From: Bacteroidales bacterium | Lineage (GTDB): Bacteria; Bacteroidota; Bacteroidia; Bacteroidales; Muribaculaceae | NCBI GenBank assembly: GCA_004557385.1 | Contig: SFEA01000009.1 | Location: forward strand, 1 to 62,175 | Length of the DNA: 62,175 nucleotides | Direction of reading: 5' to 3' | Shown here: piece after piece, positions 1 through 8,772 of the stretch | Position numbering within the stretch: the first letter of the stretch is position 1 | How the letters are laid out: each line of letters starts with the position of its first letter | Program-made: the position numbers and the translations under genes | The notes under the pieces: model-generated | Told to the model about the DNA's origin: nothing | What the model saw: the letters and a program-made list of their open reading frames with translations, nothing else | Database searches by the model: none

Positions 1-312
1 TTTTTCTATGCAAACCGCCACATACCTATACTATATTATTTCGGCAGACTAATCGTAGTAAATTTAGCACAGATTTGCATGTTTATTTTGCTGTTTATTG
101 CCATTGAAGCATTGTATATAAAACAGCGAAGTCCTTTGACTATCATATCGGGCTCAATGGCAACAATATGCATTGCAACCATATTCACCAGCATTTGGGG
201 CGCCTATGCCGATTATGGGCGTCTGATGATGCCCATGATGCCTTGCCTATTTGTTATGGCAGCCATTTTCTTGAATCGATTCACCATCTCACCTTTTAAG
301 CAGAAGCAATAA
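1..312 (+). CDS. C-terminal part of a polytopic membrane protein (5' end outside window)
   Basis: The reading frame is open from the first base, so this is the last 103 residues of a longer protein. An internal ATG at 79 is probably not the true start. The tail is very hydrophobic, with about two to three membrane segments. It closely parallels the tail of the next gene: both have a LAQI stretch, then a loop, then CIATI, then a YGRLM/YARLM motif followed by PM and a last helix. The two are therefore tandem paralogues. The stop overlaps the next start by one base (TAATG), which suggests translational coupling. By comparison with its neighbour it is probably a GT-C-like glycosyltransferase or polyprenol-linked sugar transfer protein. 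That role is inference. Confidence 0.75.
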   Translation, partial: FFYANRHIPILYYFGRLIVVNLAQICMFILLFIAIEALYIKQRSPLTIISGSMATICIATIFTSIWGAYADYGRLMMPMMPCLFVMAAIFLNRFTISPFKQKQ

Positions 313-1583
313 TGACACGACTGAAATCTCGCATAATGAATGCCTCAGACAAACAGTGCATGTGGTTTATAACTCTGTCAACAGTGTTGTTAACATTGCT
401 GTGGTATAGCATTGTGGGCATTGAACTGTATCATGTAAAAGGCGACACTGGCACATATCTGGCTGCAGGACGAACTATATTTTCAGGAACAATCGACGAA
501 CTTCGAACACCAGTCTACCCCATTTTGTGCCAGATATTCACCTTGGGCAAATATTTCAACGGAATGTATTTGCTTTCGGCATTTCAGATGGTGGTATTCT
601 TTGTGTCGGTGCCGTATCTCTATAAAACCATTGCACTACTTACAAAACGAAAAACGGTGAAATGCGTTTTCACCTGTCTATATGCATGGGATCTGCCAAT
701 ATTAAATTACACTGCGTTCATCTTCACCGAATCGTTGACCATTTCATCGGTAGTGTTCTTCGCGTATATGCTCATCTCAATCGTCTTGGGAAAGGCTTCG
801 CGAAACATCTGCATTGCAATGCCGTTGTTCCTGCTGTTCATGATAATGCTGCGACCGTTCTGCATCTGCTTTGTGCCGCTTGGCTTAATTGCTTATGCCT
901 ATGCCTATCACAAAAAAGCTCTCCGGCACACCACTGCAGCCATATCATCCACTTTGATTGCTGCAATAATCGTATTGGGATATTGTGCCGAGCACAAGCG
1001 CCTTTACGGCAGATTTGCTCTGAGTAATGTATCCTCAATCAACCGTGCTATAGTGTTGATTAGAAACGGAATGCTATCAGAGTCCTTTCCCCCATATGTG
1101 ACACTTGTTGAACTGCAATCGCCCGACAGCGTCCGACATATAAGGTGTTGGAGAGTAGAGCAAGCCAAACAATGCATGGAGAAAGCCGATAGCGTATACG
1201 CCCACAATCTGCTCAAATACGCTACATCGCGAGTTTCGGCATTCGACATGAGTCTCGGCGAGCATTTCCCGGCTTGTCCGCACCACCACTCTGCCGACTA
1301 TCTCCACCATGTGCAATGCATGAAGTTAGCACAGATTTATTTAATTCTTGCCATTTTGGGTCTTGTTCAAGCAATTCTCTTGTTTAGGCGCCCAAGCAGC
1401 TTGGCAGTCATCGGCGCGCTGATGACATTAGCCTGCATTGCCACTATAGCCACCACTCTTTGGGCAAGTGCCGACTCTAATTATGCTCGACTTATGACGC
1501 CAATGTTCCCATTTATGTGCCTGCTCGCCGCATGCATCGTGGAACAACTCGACCTGCGCCTGAAGCCCACTTCGACAAGATAG
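312..1583 (+). CDS. Polytopic membrane protein, possibly GT-C-type glycosyltransferase
   Basis: A 423-residue inner-membrane protein with roughly nine to ten hydrophobic segments. After the first membrane helix (about residues 18-40) comes a loop with GDTGTYLAAGR and RTPVYPIL. An acidic residue in the first extracytoplasmic loop followed by a TPxYP-like motif is typical of GT-C (ArnT/PMT-like) enzymes, which move sugars from a polyprenyl carrier outside the membrane. A larger loop (about residues 225-330) contains charged and histidine-rich sequence before the last helices. The start overlaps the stop of the upstream paralogue. A flavin oxidoreductase follows 33 bp downstream on the same strand, consistent with a surface-glycan or lipid-linked sugar operon. 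The exact substrate cannot be read from the sequence. Confidence 0.65.
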   Translation: MTRLKSRIMNASDKQCMWFITLSTVLLTLLWYSIVGIELYHVKGDTGTYLAAGRTIFSGTIDELRTPVYPILCQIFTLGKYFNGMYLLSAFQMVVFFVSVPYLYKTIALLTKRKTVKCVFTCLYAWDLPILNYTAFIFTESLTISSVVFFAYMLISIVLGKASRNICIAMPLFLLFMIMLRPFCICFVPLGLIAYAYAYHKKALRHTTAAISSTLIAAIIVLGYCAEHKRLYGRFALSNVSSINRAIVLIRNGMLSESFPPYVTLVELQSPDSVRHIRCWRVEQAKQCMEKADSVYAHNLLKYATSRVSAFDMSLGEHFPACPHHHSADYLHHVQCMKLAQIYLILAILGLVQAILLFRRPSSLAVIGALMTLACIATIATTLWASADSNYARLMTPMFPFMCLLAACIVEQLDLRLKPTSTR

Positions 1584-1616
1584 AACAATTATTATAATTA
1601 ATGCCACACATCATAA

Positions 1617-3191
1617 ATGAAAAGCTTTACTAAACATAAAACAGCAGTAATCATAGGTGCCGGACCCGCAGGGCTAACCGCCGCCTACGAGCTACTGAAA
1701 CGCACCGACATCATCCCAATTGTTGTTGAAGAATCCAGCCAAATAGGTGGCATCGCTCGCACCATAAACCACAATGGAAACAGAATGGATATCGGCGGGC
1801 ACCGTTTTTTCTCAAAGAATGACGATATAATGAACTGGTGGCTCAACATATTGCCCCTGCAAGGAGCTCCTGCCATCGACGAAATACTCACCGGCACAGC
1901 CACAACTTATTCAGGAGGACCCGACCCCGAAACTGCCGAACGCGTGATGCTTTCACGGCGGCGCATTTCGCACATCGTTTGGCGCAACAAGTTTTTCAAT
2001 TACCCCGTTGAGCCATCTCTTGAGATGCTACGCAATATGGGTTTTGCCACATCGCTGAAAGTGGCTGCCTCATTTGCGCGAGCGCACATCTTCAGACGAA
2101 GCGAGCGGTCGCTCGAAGACTTCTATATTAATCGTTTTGGCAAGCAGCTCTACCGGATGTTCTTCGAAAACTACACTACCAAGGTGTGGGGCAAACATCC
2201 GAGCCAACTCAATGCCGACTGGGGTGCTCAACGCGTCAATAACCTGTCGCTTGCTTCGGTGTTAAAAAATATGCTGCACAAGCCCAGCTCCGACATCGAG
2301 CAAAAAGGCGTTGAGAAATCGCTCATCAACCGATTCATATACCCCAAATATGGTCCTGGGCAGTTATGGGAAACAGTAGCACACGCCATAGAGGATATGG
2401 GCGGCACAATAATCACCAACTGCTGCGCCTTTGCACTCAATTGCGACGAAAACAACCTGATGAAATCGGTAACGGTGAAACACAAAAACGGTGAAACACA
2501 AACCATCAATTGCGATTATGTCTTCTCATCGATGCCTCTCACCGACCTCGTTGACGGCATTCGCGGAATTGAGGTGCCAACCGAAGTCTGCGACATTGCA
2601 AATCATCTGCCCTACCGCGATTTCATCACAATAGGAGTCCTCGTCAACGACATGCTCATCAAAAACACCTCTCAACCCAACACCTATGCCGGACGAATTG
2701 CCGACACATGGTTCTACATCCACAACCCCAACGTGAAGATGGGACGATTGCAGGTATTCAACAACTGGTCGCCCTATCTTGTTGACGACTATAAAAACAC
2801 CGTTTGGCTTGGGCTTGAGTATTTCTGCACCGAAGGCGACGACATGTGGAATATGAGCGACGAGCAACTAACCGAGCTTGCTCGCCGCGAACTCTCCGAG
2901 CTGCATTTTATTGCGCCACAGCAACCCGTAATCGACAGTCATGTTGAAAGAGTGAAAAAAGCCTACCCTGCCTATCACGGCACTTACAACGACCTTCACA
3001 CACTCACCCATTGGCTCGACGGAATCGGCAACCTATACTGCATCGGGCGCAACGGGCAACACCGCTACAACAACATGGACCACTCAATGCTCACAGCCAT
3101 TGAAGCTGTGAACAACATTGTGTCGGGCAAAACCTCGCACAGCAACGTCTGGAATGTTAACACCGACAGTTCTTATCACGAATCAAAATAA
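1617..3191 (+). CDS. NAD(P)/FAD-dependent oxidoreductase (amine oxidase/UDP-galactopyranose mutase-like fold)
   Basis: A 524-residue protein starting with a classical dinucleotide-binding Rossmann motif, GAGPAGLTAAYEL (about residues 13-25), followed by an acidic residue that would hold the FAD ribose and IGGIARTI. MDIGGHRFFSK and NKFFNYPVEP are typical of the amine-oxidase/protoporphyrinogen-oxidase-like group that also contains UDP-galactopyranose mutase. The C-terminus has the expected FAD-contacting block (LYCIGRNGQHRYNNMDHSM). A stretch around residues 86-110 (TATTYSGGPDPETAERVM) looks like an insertion. These enzymes often sit beside glycosyltransferases in Bacteroidetes. The two GT-C-like genes upstream suggest a role in surface-sugar or lipid-linked intermediate metabolism. 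The substrate is unknown. Confidence 0.8.
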   Translation: MKSFTKHKTAVIIGAGPAGLTAAYELLKRTDIIPIVVEESSQIGGIARTINHNGNRMDIGGHRFFSKNDDIMNWWLNILPLQGAPAIDEILTGTATTYSGGPDPETAERVMLSRRRISHIVWRNKFFNYPVEPSLEMLRNMGFATSLKVAASFARAHIFRRSERSLEDFYINRFGKQLYRMFFENYTTKVWGKHPSQLNADWGAQRVNNLSLASVLKNMLHKPSSDIEQKGVEKSLINRFIYPKYGPGQLWETVAHAIEDMGGTIITNCCAFALNCDENNLMKSVTVKHKNGETQTINCDYVFSSMPLTDLVDGIRGIEVPTEVCDIANHLPYRDFITIGVLVNDMLIKNTSQPNTYAGRIADTWFYIHNPNVKMGRLQVFNNWSPYLVDDYKNTVWLGLEYFCTEGDDMWNMSDEQLTELARRELSELHFIAPQQPVIDSHVERVKKAYPAYHGTYNDLHTLTHWLDGIGNLYCIGRNGQHRYNNMDHSMLTAIEAVNNIVSGKTSHSNVWNVNTDSSYHESK

Positions 3192-3192
3192 C

Positions 3193-3219
3193 GCGAACTG
3201 AACCTGAGCTTCAGTTCGC
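3193..3219 (+). terminator. Hairpin after the oxidoreductase gene
   Basis: A perfect 10-bp inverted repeat, GCGAACTGAA and TTCAGTTCGC, with a 7-base loop, starts next to the stop codon of the oxidoreductase gene. No T-run follows, so it is a weak intrinsic terminator or an mRNA-stabilising end. Confidence 0.5.
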
Positions 3220-3332
3220 TCATCGATGTGCTTATCATTGCCTCTCTACGACTGATGTTACAAATTGTATGAATAATACTGATAAATGTGCAAATTTATT
3301 GGTTTGCAATATAGTTTTGCGAAATAATTCGC

Positions 3333-3340
3333 TAAATTTG
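3333..3340 (+). promoter_or_regulatory. -7 promoter element of the AraC-family gene
   Basis: TAAATTTG matches the Bacteroidetes -7 element TAnnTTTG and lies 27 bp before the ATG. TTTG boxes upstream at 3316 and 3303 are not at the usual 19-20 bp, so the -33 part is poor. That fits a gene needing an activator. Confidence 0.5.
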
Positions 3341-3366
3341 CATTAACAATCATATTATGCAAGGCA

Positions 3367-4248
3367 ATGAATGAAAAAGCAATAACAATGATACACAACA
3401 ACGGGAACATGCCACTGATGGATATTCCTGTTGACTTTATTGTTTACGACGACATCACGAGCGATTTGCTGAAATTTTATGCCAGTTTTCCGTGCAAACT
3501 CCAGACCTGCATATTTGCCTACATCGTGAAAGGCGAAGTGACTGCCACCATCAACCTTTGGGATTACACACTGAAGGCAGGCGATTTCGTGGTGATTGTT
3601 CCCGGAACGTTCATTCAAATAAAGAATCTTAGCAACGACTTGAAAATCAGCTTTATGGGATTTTCGTCGGCATTCTTGAAGAATGTGAACTTCTGGAAAG
3701 TGATGTCGCAAGTGATGCTTCAGATTTTCACCAAGCCCATTTTTCACTTGAGTGAAGATATGGGTTCTGTAATATCCGACATGTTGTCGCTGCTCACACG
3801 AGCCAGCCAACTGAAAGGAAATCTAATCACTCGCCAAATGGCACAAGCCATGATGGAAGTAATCGTGGAAATGCTCATTCAAAGTTTGAAAACCGATTTG
3901 GCTACAAGCGACAAAAATATGAACACTCGCGAGCAGCAAATATTGTCAGAATTCCTGCAACTGGCAATTGAGAACTATCGCGAAGAACACAAAATTTCGT
4001 TCTATGCCCACGAAGTGAATCTAACTCTGTCGCATTTCTGCAGCGTGATAAACAAAGCCACCGGCATGACACCTCAGGAAATCATTATGAACCTGATAAT
4101 CATGGACGCCAAGACACAGCTCAAAGCTTCACACACGCCGGTTGCCTCGATTGCGGCTTCGCTTGGCTTTCCAACAGCCACTACGTTCACCCGTTATTTC
4201 CGCACATACACCGGCTGCACACCTCAAGAATATCGCAACAGCAAATAA
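3367..4248 (+). CDS. AraC-family transcriptional regulator
   Basis: A 293-residue protein with an N-terminal cupin-like sensing half (about residues 1-150, including the VKGEVTATINLWDYTLKAGD beta strands) and a C-terminal AraC DNA-binding domain (about residues 190-293). The second helix-turn-helix is clear: TPVASIAASLGF, then FTRYFRTYTGCTPQEYRNSK, the standard AraC signature. The start at 3367 is chosen because the -7 promoter element ends at 3340. fbp follows 36 bp downstream with no obvious promoter of its own, so the two may be co-transcribed. The effector is unknown. Confidence 0.9.
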   Translation: MNEKAITMIHNNGNMPLMDIPVDFIVYDDITSDLLKFYASFPCKLQTCIFAYIVKGEVTATINLWDYTLKAGDFVVIVPGTFIQIKNLSNDLKISFMGFSSAFLKNVNFWKVMSQVMLQIFTKPIFHLSEDMGSVISDMLSLLTRASQLKGNLITRQMAQAMMEVIVEMLIQSLKTDLATSDKNMNTREQQILSEFLQLAIENYREEHKISFYAHEVNLTLSHFCSVINKATGMTPQEIIMNLIIMDAKTQLKASHTPVASIAASLGFPTATTFTRYFRTYTGCTPQEYRNSK

Positions 4249-4284
4249 TCTTCCTCCACATTTTTTTATACAATCAAAACAATC

Positions 4285-6285
4285 ATGAACATCAGCAACG
4301 ACCAATTACGATATCTGCAACTACTTGCACGAGATTTCCCAAACATTGCCACAGCGAGCACCGAAATCATCAATCTACAGGCTATCTTGAACCTGCCCAA
4401 AGGCACCGAGCACTTCCTTGCCGACTTGCACGGCGAGTACGAAGCATTCCAGCATGTGCTGCGCAATGCCTCGGGAGCCATAAAGCGCAAAGTGAAAGAA
4501 ATCTACAACGAAACACTCAGCGCCAAGGACCAAAAAGAGCTGTGCACACTCATCTATTATCCCGAGCTGAAGCTCGAGTTGGTTAAGCAACAAACCGACG
4601 ACTTGAACGACTGGCTATTTGTAACCATCAATCGGCTTGTGAAAGTGTGTCGCAACGTTAGCTCGAAGTATTCTCGAAGCAAAGTGTCGAAAGCGTTACC
4701 CAAGGACTTCTCCTACATCATTCAAGAGTTGCTGCACGAATCCACCCTCGACCCCAACAAGCAAGCCTACGTAGATGTGATTGTGAAAACCATCATCGAC
4801 ATCGAGCGTGCCGACGATTTCATCGTTGCCATTTGCAACCTCATTCAACAGCTCACAATCGACAAGTTGCACATCCTGGGCGACGTTTTCGACCGCGGCC
4901 CTAGTCCCGACCGAATCATGGACATATTATGCAACTATCACAACTTCGACATTCAGTGGGGCAACCACGACATCCTGTGGATGGGAGCTGCCTCGGGCAA
5001 CGACTGCTGCATTGCCAATGTGATGCGCATCACATTGCGCTACGCCAACCAATCGGTGCTGCAAGATGGCTACGGCATAAACATATTGCCTCTTGCCACA
5101 TTTGCCATGACGGCTTACCAGGGCGACAGCTGCGACCGATTTATGCCAAAATACCTTAATGATTCCGACAGAATCAACGATAAAGATTCTCGGCTAATTG
5201 GCATGATGCACAAAGCCATCGCCATCATTCAGTTCAAGCTTGAAGGGCAAATGATTATGCGCCACCCCGAATACGAAATGGACAACCGTCTACTGCTGAA
5301 CAACATCAATTACGATGCCGGCACCATCACCTTAGACGGAAAAGAATATTCGCTGTGCGACACTCACTTCCCAACAATCGACCCTGCCGACCCATATCGC
5401 CTCACCCCCGAAGAGCAAAACATCGTCGATTCGCTTCACAAATCGTTCTGCCACAGCGAAAAACTGAAACGGCACATGAAATGCCTGTTCCGCCACGGAT
5501 GCATATTCACCATCAGCAATTCCAACCTGCTTTTCCACGCATCCATCCCGCTCAATGCCGACGGAACACTGAAGAAAGTGAGAATCCGCGGCGAAGAGTA
5601 TTGCGGACGCGCCCTCTTCGACAAGGTGGGAAGCATGATTCGCGAAGCATATTTCGGCAAGGACTATGGAGATAAGGAAAGCTATCAATATGCGCTCGAC
5701 TACGACTGGTATCTATGGTGCGGCCCCGACTCTCCCGTGTTCGACAAGAACAAAATGGCTACCTTCGAAAACTATTTCATCGATGATAAGCAAGCCGGCA
5801 AAGAAGTGAAAGGCAACTACTACATTCTGCGCGACGACGAAAAAGTGTGCGACTACATCCTCGACGAGTTTGGAGTGGAAGGTCAACACCGCCACATCAT
5901 CAACGGTCACGTGCCAGTGAGGACGCTGCAAGGCGAGCAACCCATCAAAGCCAACGGCAAAATGATGGTTATCGACGGCGGATTCTCCAAAGCCTACCAG
6001 CCCAAAACCGGCATTGCCGGCTACACCCTCGTCTACCACTCCCGCGGGTTCCAATTAGTGAAACACGAACCTTTCACCTCAATCGAAGAGGCAGTCGCCG
6101 AAGGGCAAGACATTAAATCAACCACGCAAGTGGTGGAAATGAGCGCCTACCGAATGCACGTTAAGGACACCGACATCGGCAAAGAAATCACCCGTCAAAT
6201 CGACGATTTGCAACTGTTGCTGCAAAGCTATCGCTCTGGTCTTATCAGCGAACGCGAATACAAGCGAGCCACAAACAAAGAATAA
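4285..6285 (+). CDS. fbp: Fructose-1,6-bisphosphatase, class III
   Basis: A 666-residue protein that matches the long class III FBPase of Firmicutes and Bacteroidetes from end to end. It hydrolyses fructose 1,6-bisphosphate to fructose 6-phosphate, the committed gluconeogenic step, in the cytosol. The calcineurin-like metal motifs are visible: FLADLHGEYEAF (about residue 52), LGDVFDRGPSPDRIMD (about 198), WGNHDILWMGA (about 226) and NGHVPVRTLQGEQP near the C-terminus. It lies 36 bp after the AraC-family gene and ends in a strong hairpin terminator. No truncation or missing catalytic residue is seen. Confidence 0.96.
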   Translation: MNISNDQLRYLQLLARDFPNIATASTEIINLQAILNLPKGTEHFLADLHGEYEAFQHVLRNASGAIKRKVKEIYNETLSAKDQKELCTLIYYPELKLELVKQQTDDLNDWLFVTINRLVKVCRNVSSKYSRSKVSKALPKDFSYIIQELLHESTLDPNKQAYVDVIVKTIIDIERADDFIVAICNLIQQLTIDKLHILGDVFDRGPSPDRIMDILCNYHNFDIQWGNHDILWMGAASGNDCCIANVMRITLRYANQSVLQDGYGINILPLATFAMTAYQGDSCDRFMPKYLNDSDRINDKDSRLIGMMHKAIAIIQFKLEGQMIMRHPEYEMDNRLLLNNINYDAGTITLDGKEYSLCDTHFPTIDPADPYRLTPEEQNIVDSLHKSFCHSEKLKRHMKCLFRHGCIFTISNSNLLFHASIPLNADGTLKKVRIRGEEYCGRALFDKVGSMIREAYFGKDYGDKESYQYALDYDWYLWCGPDSPVFDKNKMATFENYFIDDKQAGKEVKGNYYILRDDEKVCDYILDEFGVEGQHRHIINGHVPVRTLQGEQPIKANGKMMVIDGGFSKAYQPKTGIAGYTLVYHSRGFQLVKHEPFTSIEEAVAEGQDIKSTTQVVEMSAYRMHVKDTDIGKEITRQIDDLQLLLQSYRSGLISEREYKRATNKE

Positions 6286-6329
6286 CTTTGCCATAGCAGC
6301 AGCTGTTTTTCTAGGGGCAAACAAACATT

Positions 6330-6365
6330 TGCCGGCGGAACATATCCACACCGCCGGCATTTTTT
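6330..6365 (+). terminator. Rho-independent terminator of fbp
   Basis: TGCCGGCGG (6330-6338) pairs perfectly with CCGCCGGCA (6351-6359) across a 12-base loop and is followed directly by TTTTTT. It closes the fbp unit. Confidence 0.9.
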
Positions 6366-6392
6366 ATTCGTCGTTCCTTTCGATTCCCAACC

Positions 6393-6599
6393 TCAAAGAT
6401 GCCATATTCTATTTCGATATGTTTTAAGTTTCTCTTCAGGCAATTCTTTGATTGCTCTGTCAAGTTCGTTTATAATCTCGGCTTTATCATAAGGCAAAGC
6501 CCCTGTAAGAGGAACCGTGTTCGACACGTGATGGGCAAAAAATAGCGTTACCTAATCAGCAACACAAAACAATTGTGGACTTCTCAAACTATCAAACAT
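6393..6599 (-). pseudogene. Decayed small gene with one in-frame amber stop
   Basis: On the minus strand an ATG at 6599 opens a frame of 15 codons (ending LFCVAD), then a TAG at 6552-6554. The same frame continues for 52 protein-like codons, including FFAHHVSNTVPLTGALPYDK and ELDRAIKELPEEKLKTYRNR, to a TGA at 6393-6395. The composition (amphipathic, lysine/glutamate-rich C-terminus) looks like real coding sequence and not like a shadow frame, since no gene lies opposite. I do not recognise the family. It is probably a remnant broken by a nonsense change, or the 3' end of a lost larger gene. The rest of the 6286-6660 gap holds only the fbp terminator. Confidence 0.4.
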
Positions 6600-6660
6600 T
6601 CCTAATAATATGCAGGTACAAATAATTGTCGGATTCTACAGGGTGCAACATAATGGAATC

Positions 6661-7332
6661 TCAATGCTCTGCCCTGATTTCATCGGCATCATTAGGCAAA
6701 ACCAACAAGCATGAGCCATCGTGATAGGTGATGTGGAGCACTTGCATTTTGCAAAGATTCACTGCCGTGTGTTCTGCCGCGGCGCGCGACACATGGGTCA
6801 ACTTCATATAGCCCTCTATAGTTATGCCGCCATGCTCACGCAGATATTCCAGTAGCATACGTTCGTTATCAGTGTAGACAATCGACCCCCTGTCAGATTC
6901 ATTGCTCTGCTGCTCAAGCACTTTCACATGCAGCGAGCTTGCTTCGATGTTTTCGTCGCGTTTGCGATAATAAGTGCGCCAACGGTTGTTATCGTCGAGC
7001 GCTTTCACCGGTTTTTGCTCAGCTTCGCCGATGTCAACCTTTAGCACCGGCTTGCCCTCAACCCTGTATACTGTACACTCCACTTGCTGAGGCGGGCGGC
7101 AATACATTTGCGCAGCTTGCTCAATCATGTAAATCTCCTCGTCGCTGCTCACACCCACAATCTTTCCATTGTCCTTCACGCCTATGAGCAACCTGCCTCC
7201 GCTATTGTTAGCAAAAGCCGATATGCTGCGGGCAATTTTCTTGGCATCCGAAATCTGATACTTGAAGTCTTGATGCTCGTGTTCACCCTCCGTAATTAGT
7301 TTTTGAATGAAATGCTTGCTTCTATACTCCAT
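6661..7332 (-). CDS. AlbA_2 (Schlafen-like) domain protein with C-terminal winged helix
   Basis: A 223-residue protein. Residues 12-110 match the AlbA_2/Schlafen-like putative ATP-binding domain: EHQDFKYQISDAKKIARSIS, AFANNSGGRLLIGVKDNGKI and VGVS. This domain is usually found in transcriptional regulators of unclear ligand. Residues about 150-215 form a plausible winged helix (MLLEYLREHGGITIEGYMKL, then SRAAAEHTAVNLCKM). The arrangement suggests a cytosolic DNA-binding regulator. It lies downstream of the SGNH hydrolase gene on the same strand, but a hairpin terminator sits between them. Its target is unknown. Confidence 0.8.
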   Translation of the reverse strand: MEYRSKHFIQKLITEGEHEHQDFKYQISDAKKIARSISAFANNSGGRLLIGVKDNGKIVGVSSDEEIYMIEQAAQMYCRPPQQVECTVYRVEGKPVLKVDIGEAEQKPVKALDDNNRWRTYYRKRDENIEASSLHVKVLEQQSNESDRGSIVYTDNERMLLEYLREHGGITIEGYMKLTHVSRAAAEHTAVNLCKMQVLHITYHDGSCLLVLPNDADEIRAEH

Positions 7333-7356
7333 CTGATTATGATTAAAACAAAAAAT

Positions 7357-7404
7357 ATGTGGATTGACTCATCAACACAACTTTCAGCGAAAGCCAATCC
7401 ACAT
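7357..7404 (-). terminator. Terminator of the SGNH hydrolase gene
   Basis: ATGTGGATTG (7357-7366) pairs with CAATCCACAT (7395-7404). Inside is a smaller hairpin (CTTTC/GAAAG). On the minus strand the stem is followed by a T-rich run, so it ends the SGNH hydrolase transcript. Confidence 0.75.
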
Positions 7405-7428
7405 TTAAGGAACGAATAAAAATCATTC

Positions 7429-8613
7429 TTATTTTTTCGACTTTTTCTTTTTGGGTGTCTGCTTTTTGGGAGTCTGCTTTTCGGCTTCGGCAACCAATTT
7501 AGCTTTCACATCGCCTGCCAACAAAAGCGCTTGCATTATCACGGGTTCAAGCTTCTTTGCATAAGCCACGAAACCGATGTCGGTGGCATGCACACCGTCA
7601 ACCGTGCCTTCCTGACCGCCATAAAGATTATCGCAATCAACATAGAACAGGTTATCGGGGTTTTCAGCTTTAAGCCGCAGATAATTCTTGTGGAATGCTG
7701 CGTTTTTCTTCGGCAAATAGTTGCCAAAGAACGAATCGAATTTGGCGTAAGGATACATCGGACCTTCAACCATAATAATTGGCACCTCGGGACGCAGTGT
7801 GCGAAGGATGTTGATGAAATCATAAGTCAGCGTGTCGCACATCATCTCGGTGCAGTTTGGCACTGGGTCGATGACAAATGCAACAGCATCCTTTATTCCT
7901 GCCATTGCCCTTGCCATGCAAAAATCCATCTTTCCCTCGCCGCTGATGCCGATATTCACGCACTCAAGACCCAAATCGCGCTGTATGATGTTGGTGCCGC
8001 ACATGCCCGTACGAGTTGAGCATCCGCCCTGAAGAATGCTTGTGCCATAAAACACAATCTGCTTGTTCGACAAGGGGTTGTCGATAACCGGTTTGCTGAT
8101 TGTAGCATCTTTTTCAACGCCCACTTCAAGCCAGTTCATGCCATCGTAAAGCGGCAAATAAATCATAAACTCACGCATATCGCCCTTGAGATTCTCAACA
8201 AAAACCTTTCGCTGTATTGAATCCGTCTTGTAAGGGCGGCAAGTGTTTACGTATTCCCACTCGCCGCTGTCGCTCAGGCGATATAAATCCACGCCCTTCA
8301 AACCGGTGTCAGCCATGTGCACCATGTGAGTGTTCCACAGCAGATTGTAACGAACACCCACAGTCTTGCTGTTGGTGGCAAAACGCACCGCCATGCCCGT
8401 GCAACATTGAGCTCGTTCCCACAACGTGGGCCGTACACTATCCTTCAGGCAAGCCGGTATGCGGGTGTAAGGTGTCAATGAATCATCAAACCCCTTGTTT
8501 ATAATTCTTAAATCCAAAGCATTCACATACTTCATTTCCTTTTCCGCTGCCATTGTGCCAAAGCACGCCATCAAGGCAACAGCAACCAATAACGACTTTA
8601 ACAATTTACACAT
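7429..8613 (-). CDS. Secreted SGNH/GDSL-type hydrolase (esterase-like)
   Basis: A 394-residue protein with a signal peptide (LLKSLLVAVALMACFGTMAA, about residues 4-23). An N-terminal beta-sandwich region (about 30-180) precedes an SGNH hydrolase domain (about 185-365). Visible blocks: FYGTSILQGGCS with the nucleophile serine, VNIGISGEGKMD with glycine, and VDGVHATDIGF with the Asp-x-x-His pair. Such proteins usually deacylate carbohydrates or other esters in the periplasm or on the cell surface. The last 25 residues are a lysine-rich tail with the repeated unit QTPKK and a final KKKKSKK, which is unusual for this family. Confidence 0.88.
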   Translation of the reverse strand: MCKLLKSLLVAVALMACFGTMAAEKEMKYVNALDLRIINKGFDDSLTPYTRIPACLKDSVRPTLWERAQCCTGMAVRFATNSKTVGVRYNLLWNTHMVHMADTGLKGVDLYRLSDSGEWEYVNTCRPYKTDSIQRKVFVENLKGDMREFMIYLPLYDGMNWLEVGVEKDATISKPVIDNPLSNKQIVFYGTSILQGGCSTRTGMCGTNIIQRDLGLECVNIGISGEGKMDFCMARAMAGIKDAVAFVIDPVPNCTEMMCDTLTYDFINILRTLRPEVPIIMVEGPMYPYAKFDSFFGNYLPKKNAAFHKNYLRLKAENPDNLFYVDCDNLYGGQEGTVDGVHATDIGFVAYAKKLEPVIMQALLLAGDVKAKLVAEAEKQTPKKQTPKKKKSKK

Positions 8614-8686
8614 AATAGTTTTCTAATTTTTTATTAATAATTTACTACGCTAAATTACTAATTATTTGCCACATTTCACCACTCCA

Positions 8687-8718
8687 TTTGCGTTGAATCG
8701 GTGTTTTTCTTAATTTTG
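8687..8718 (+). promoter_or_regulatory. Promoter of the ABC-F gene
   Basis: TTTG (8687-8690), 20 bp, TAATTTTG (8711-8718): both Bacteroidetes promoter boxes at normal spacing, about 55 bp before the ATG. Confidence 0.8.
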
Positions 8719-8772
8719 CAAATAATTTCATATCGTAATAACTAAAATAATAGCATACATTAACTACACTTC

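Noticed and set aside
6552..6554. Selenocysteine or pyrrolysine read-through at the amber codon of the small gene
   Set aside because: Selenocysteine uses TGA, and there is no sign of a pyrrolysine system; decay is simpler.
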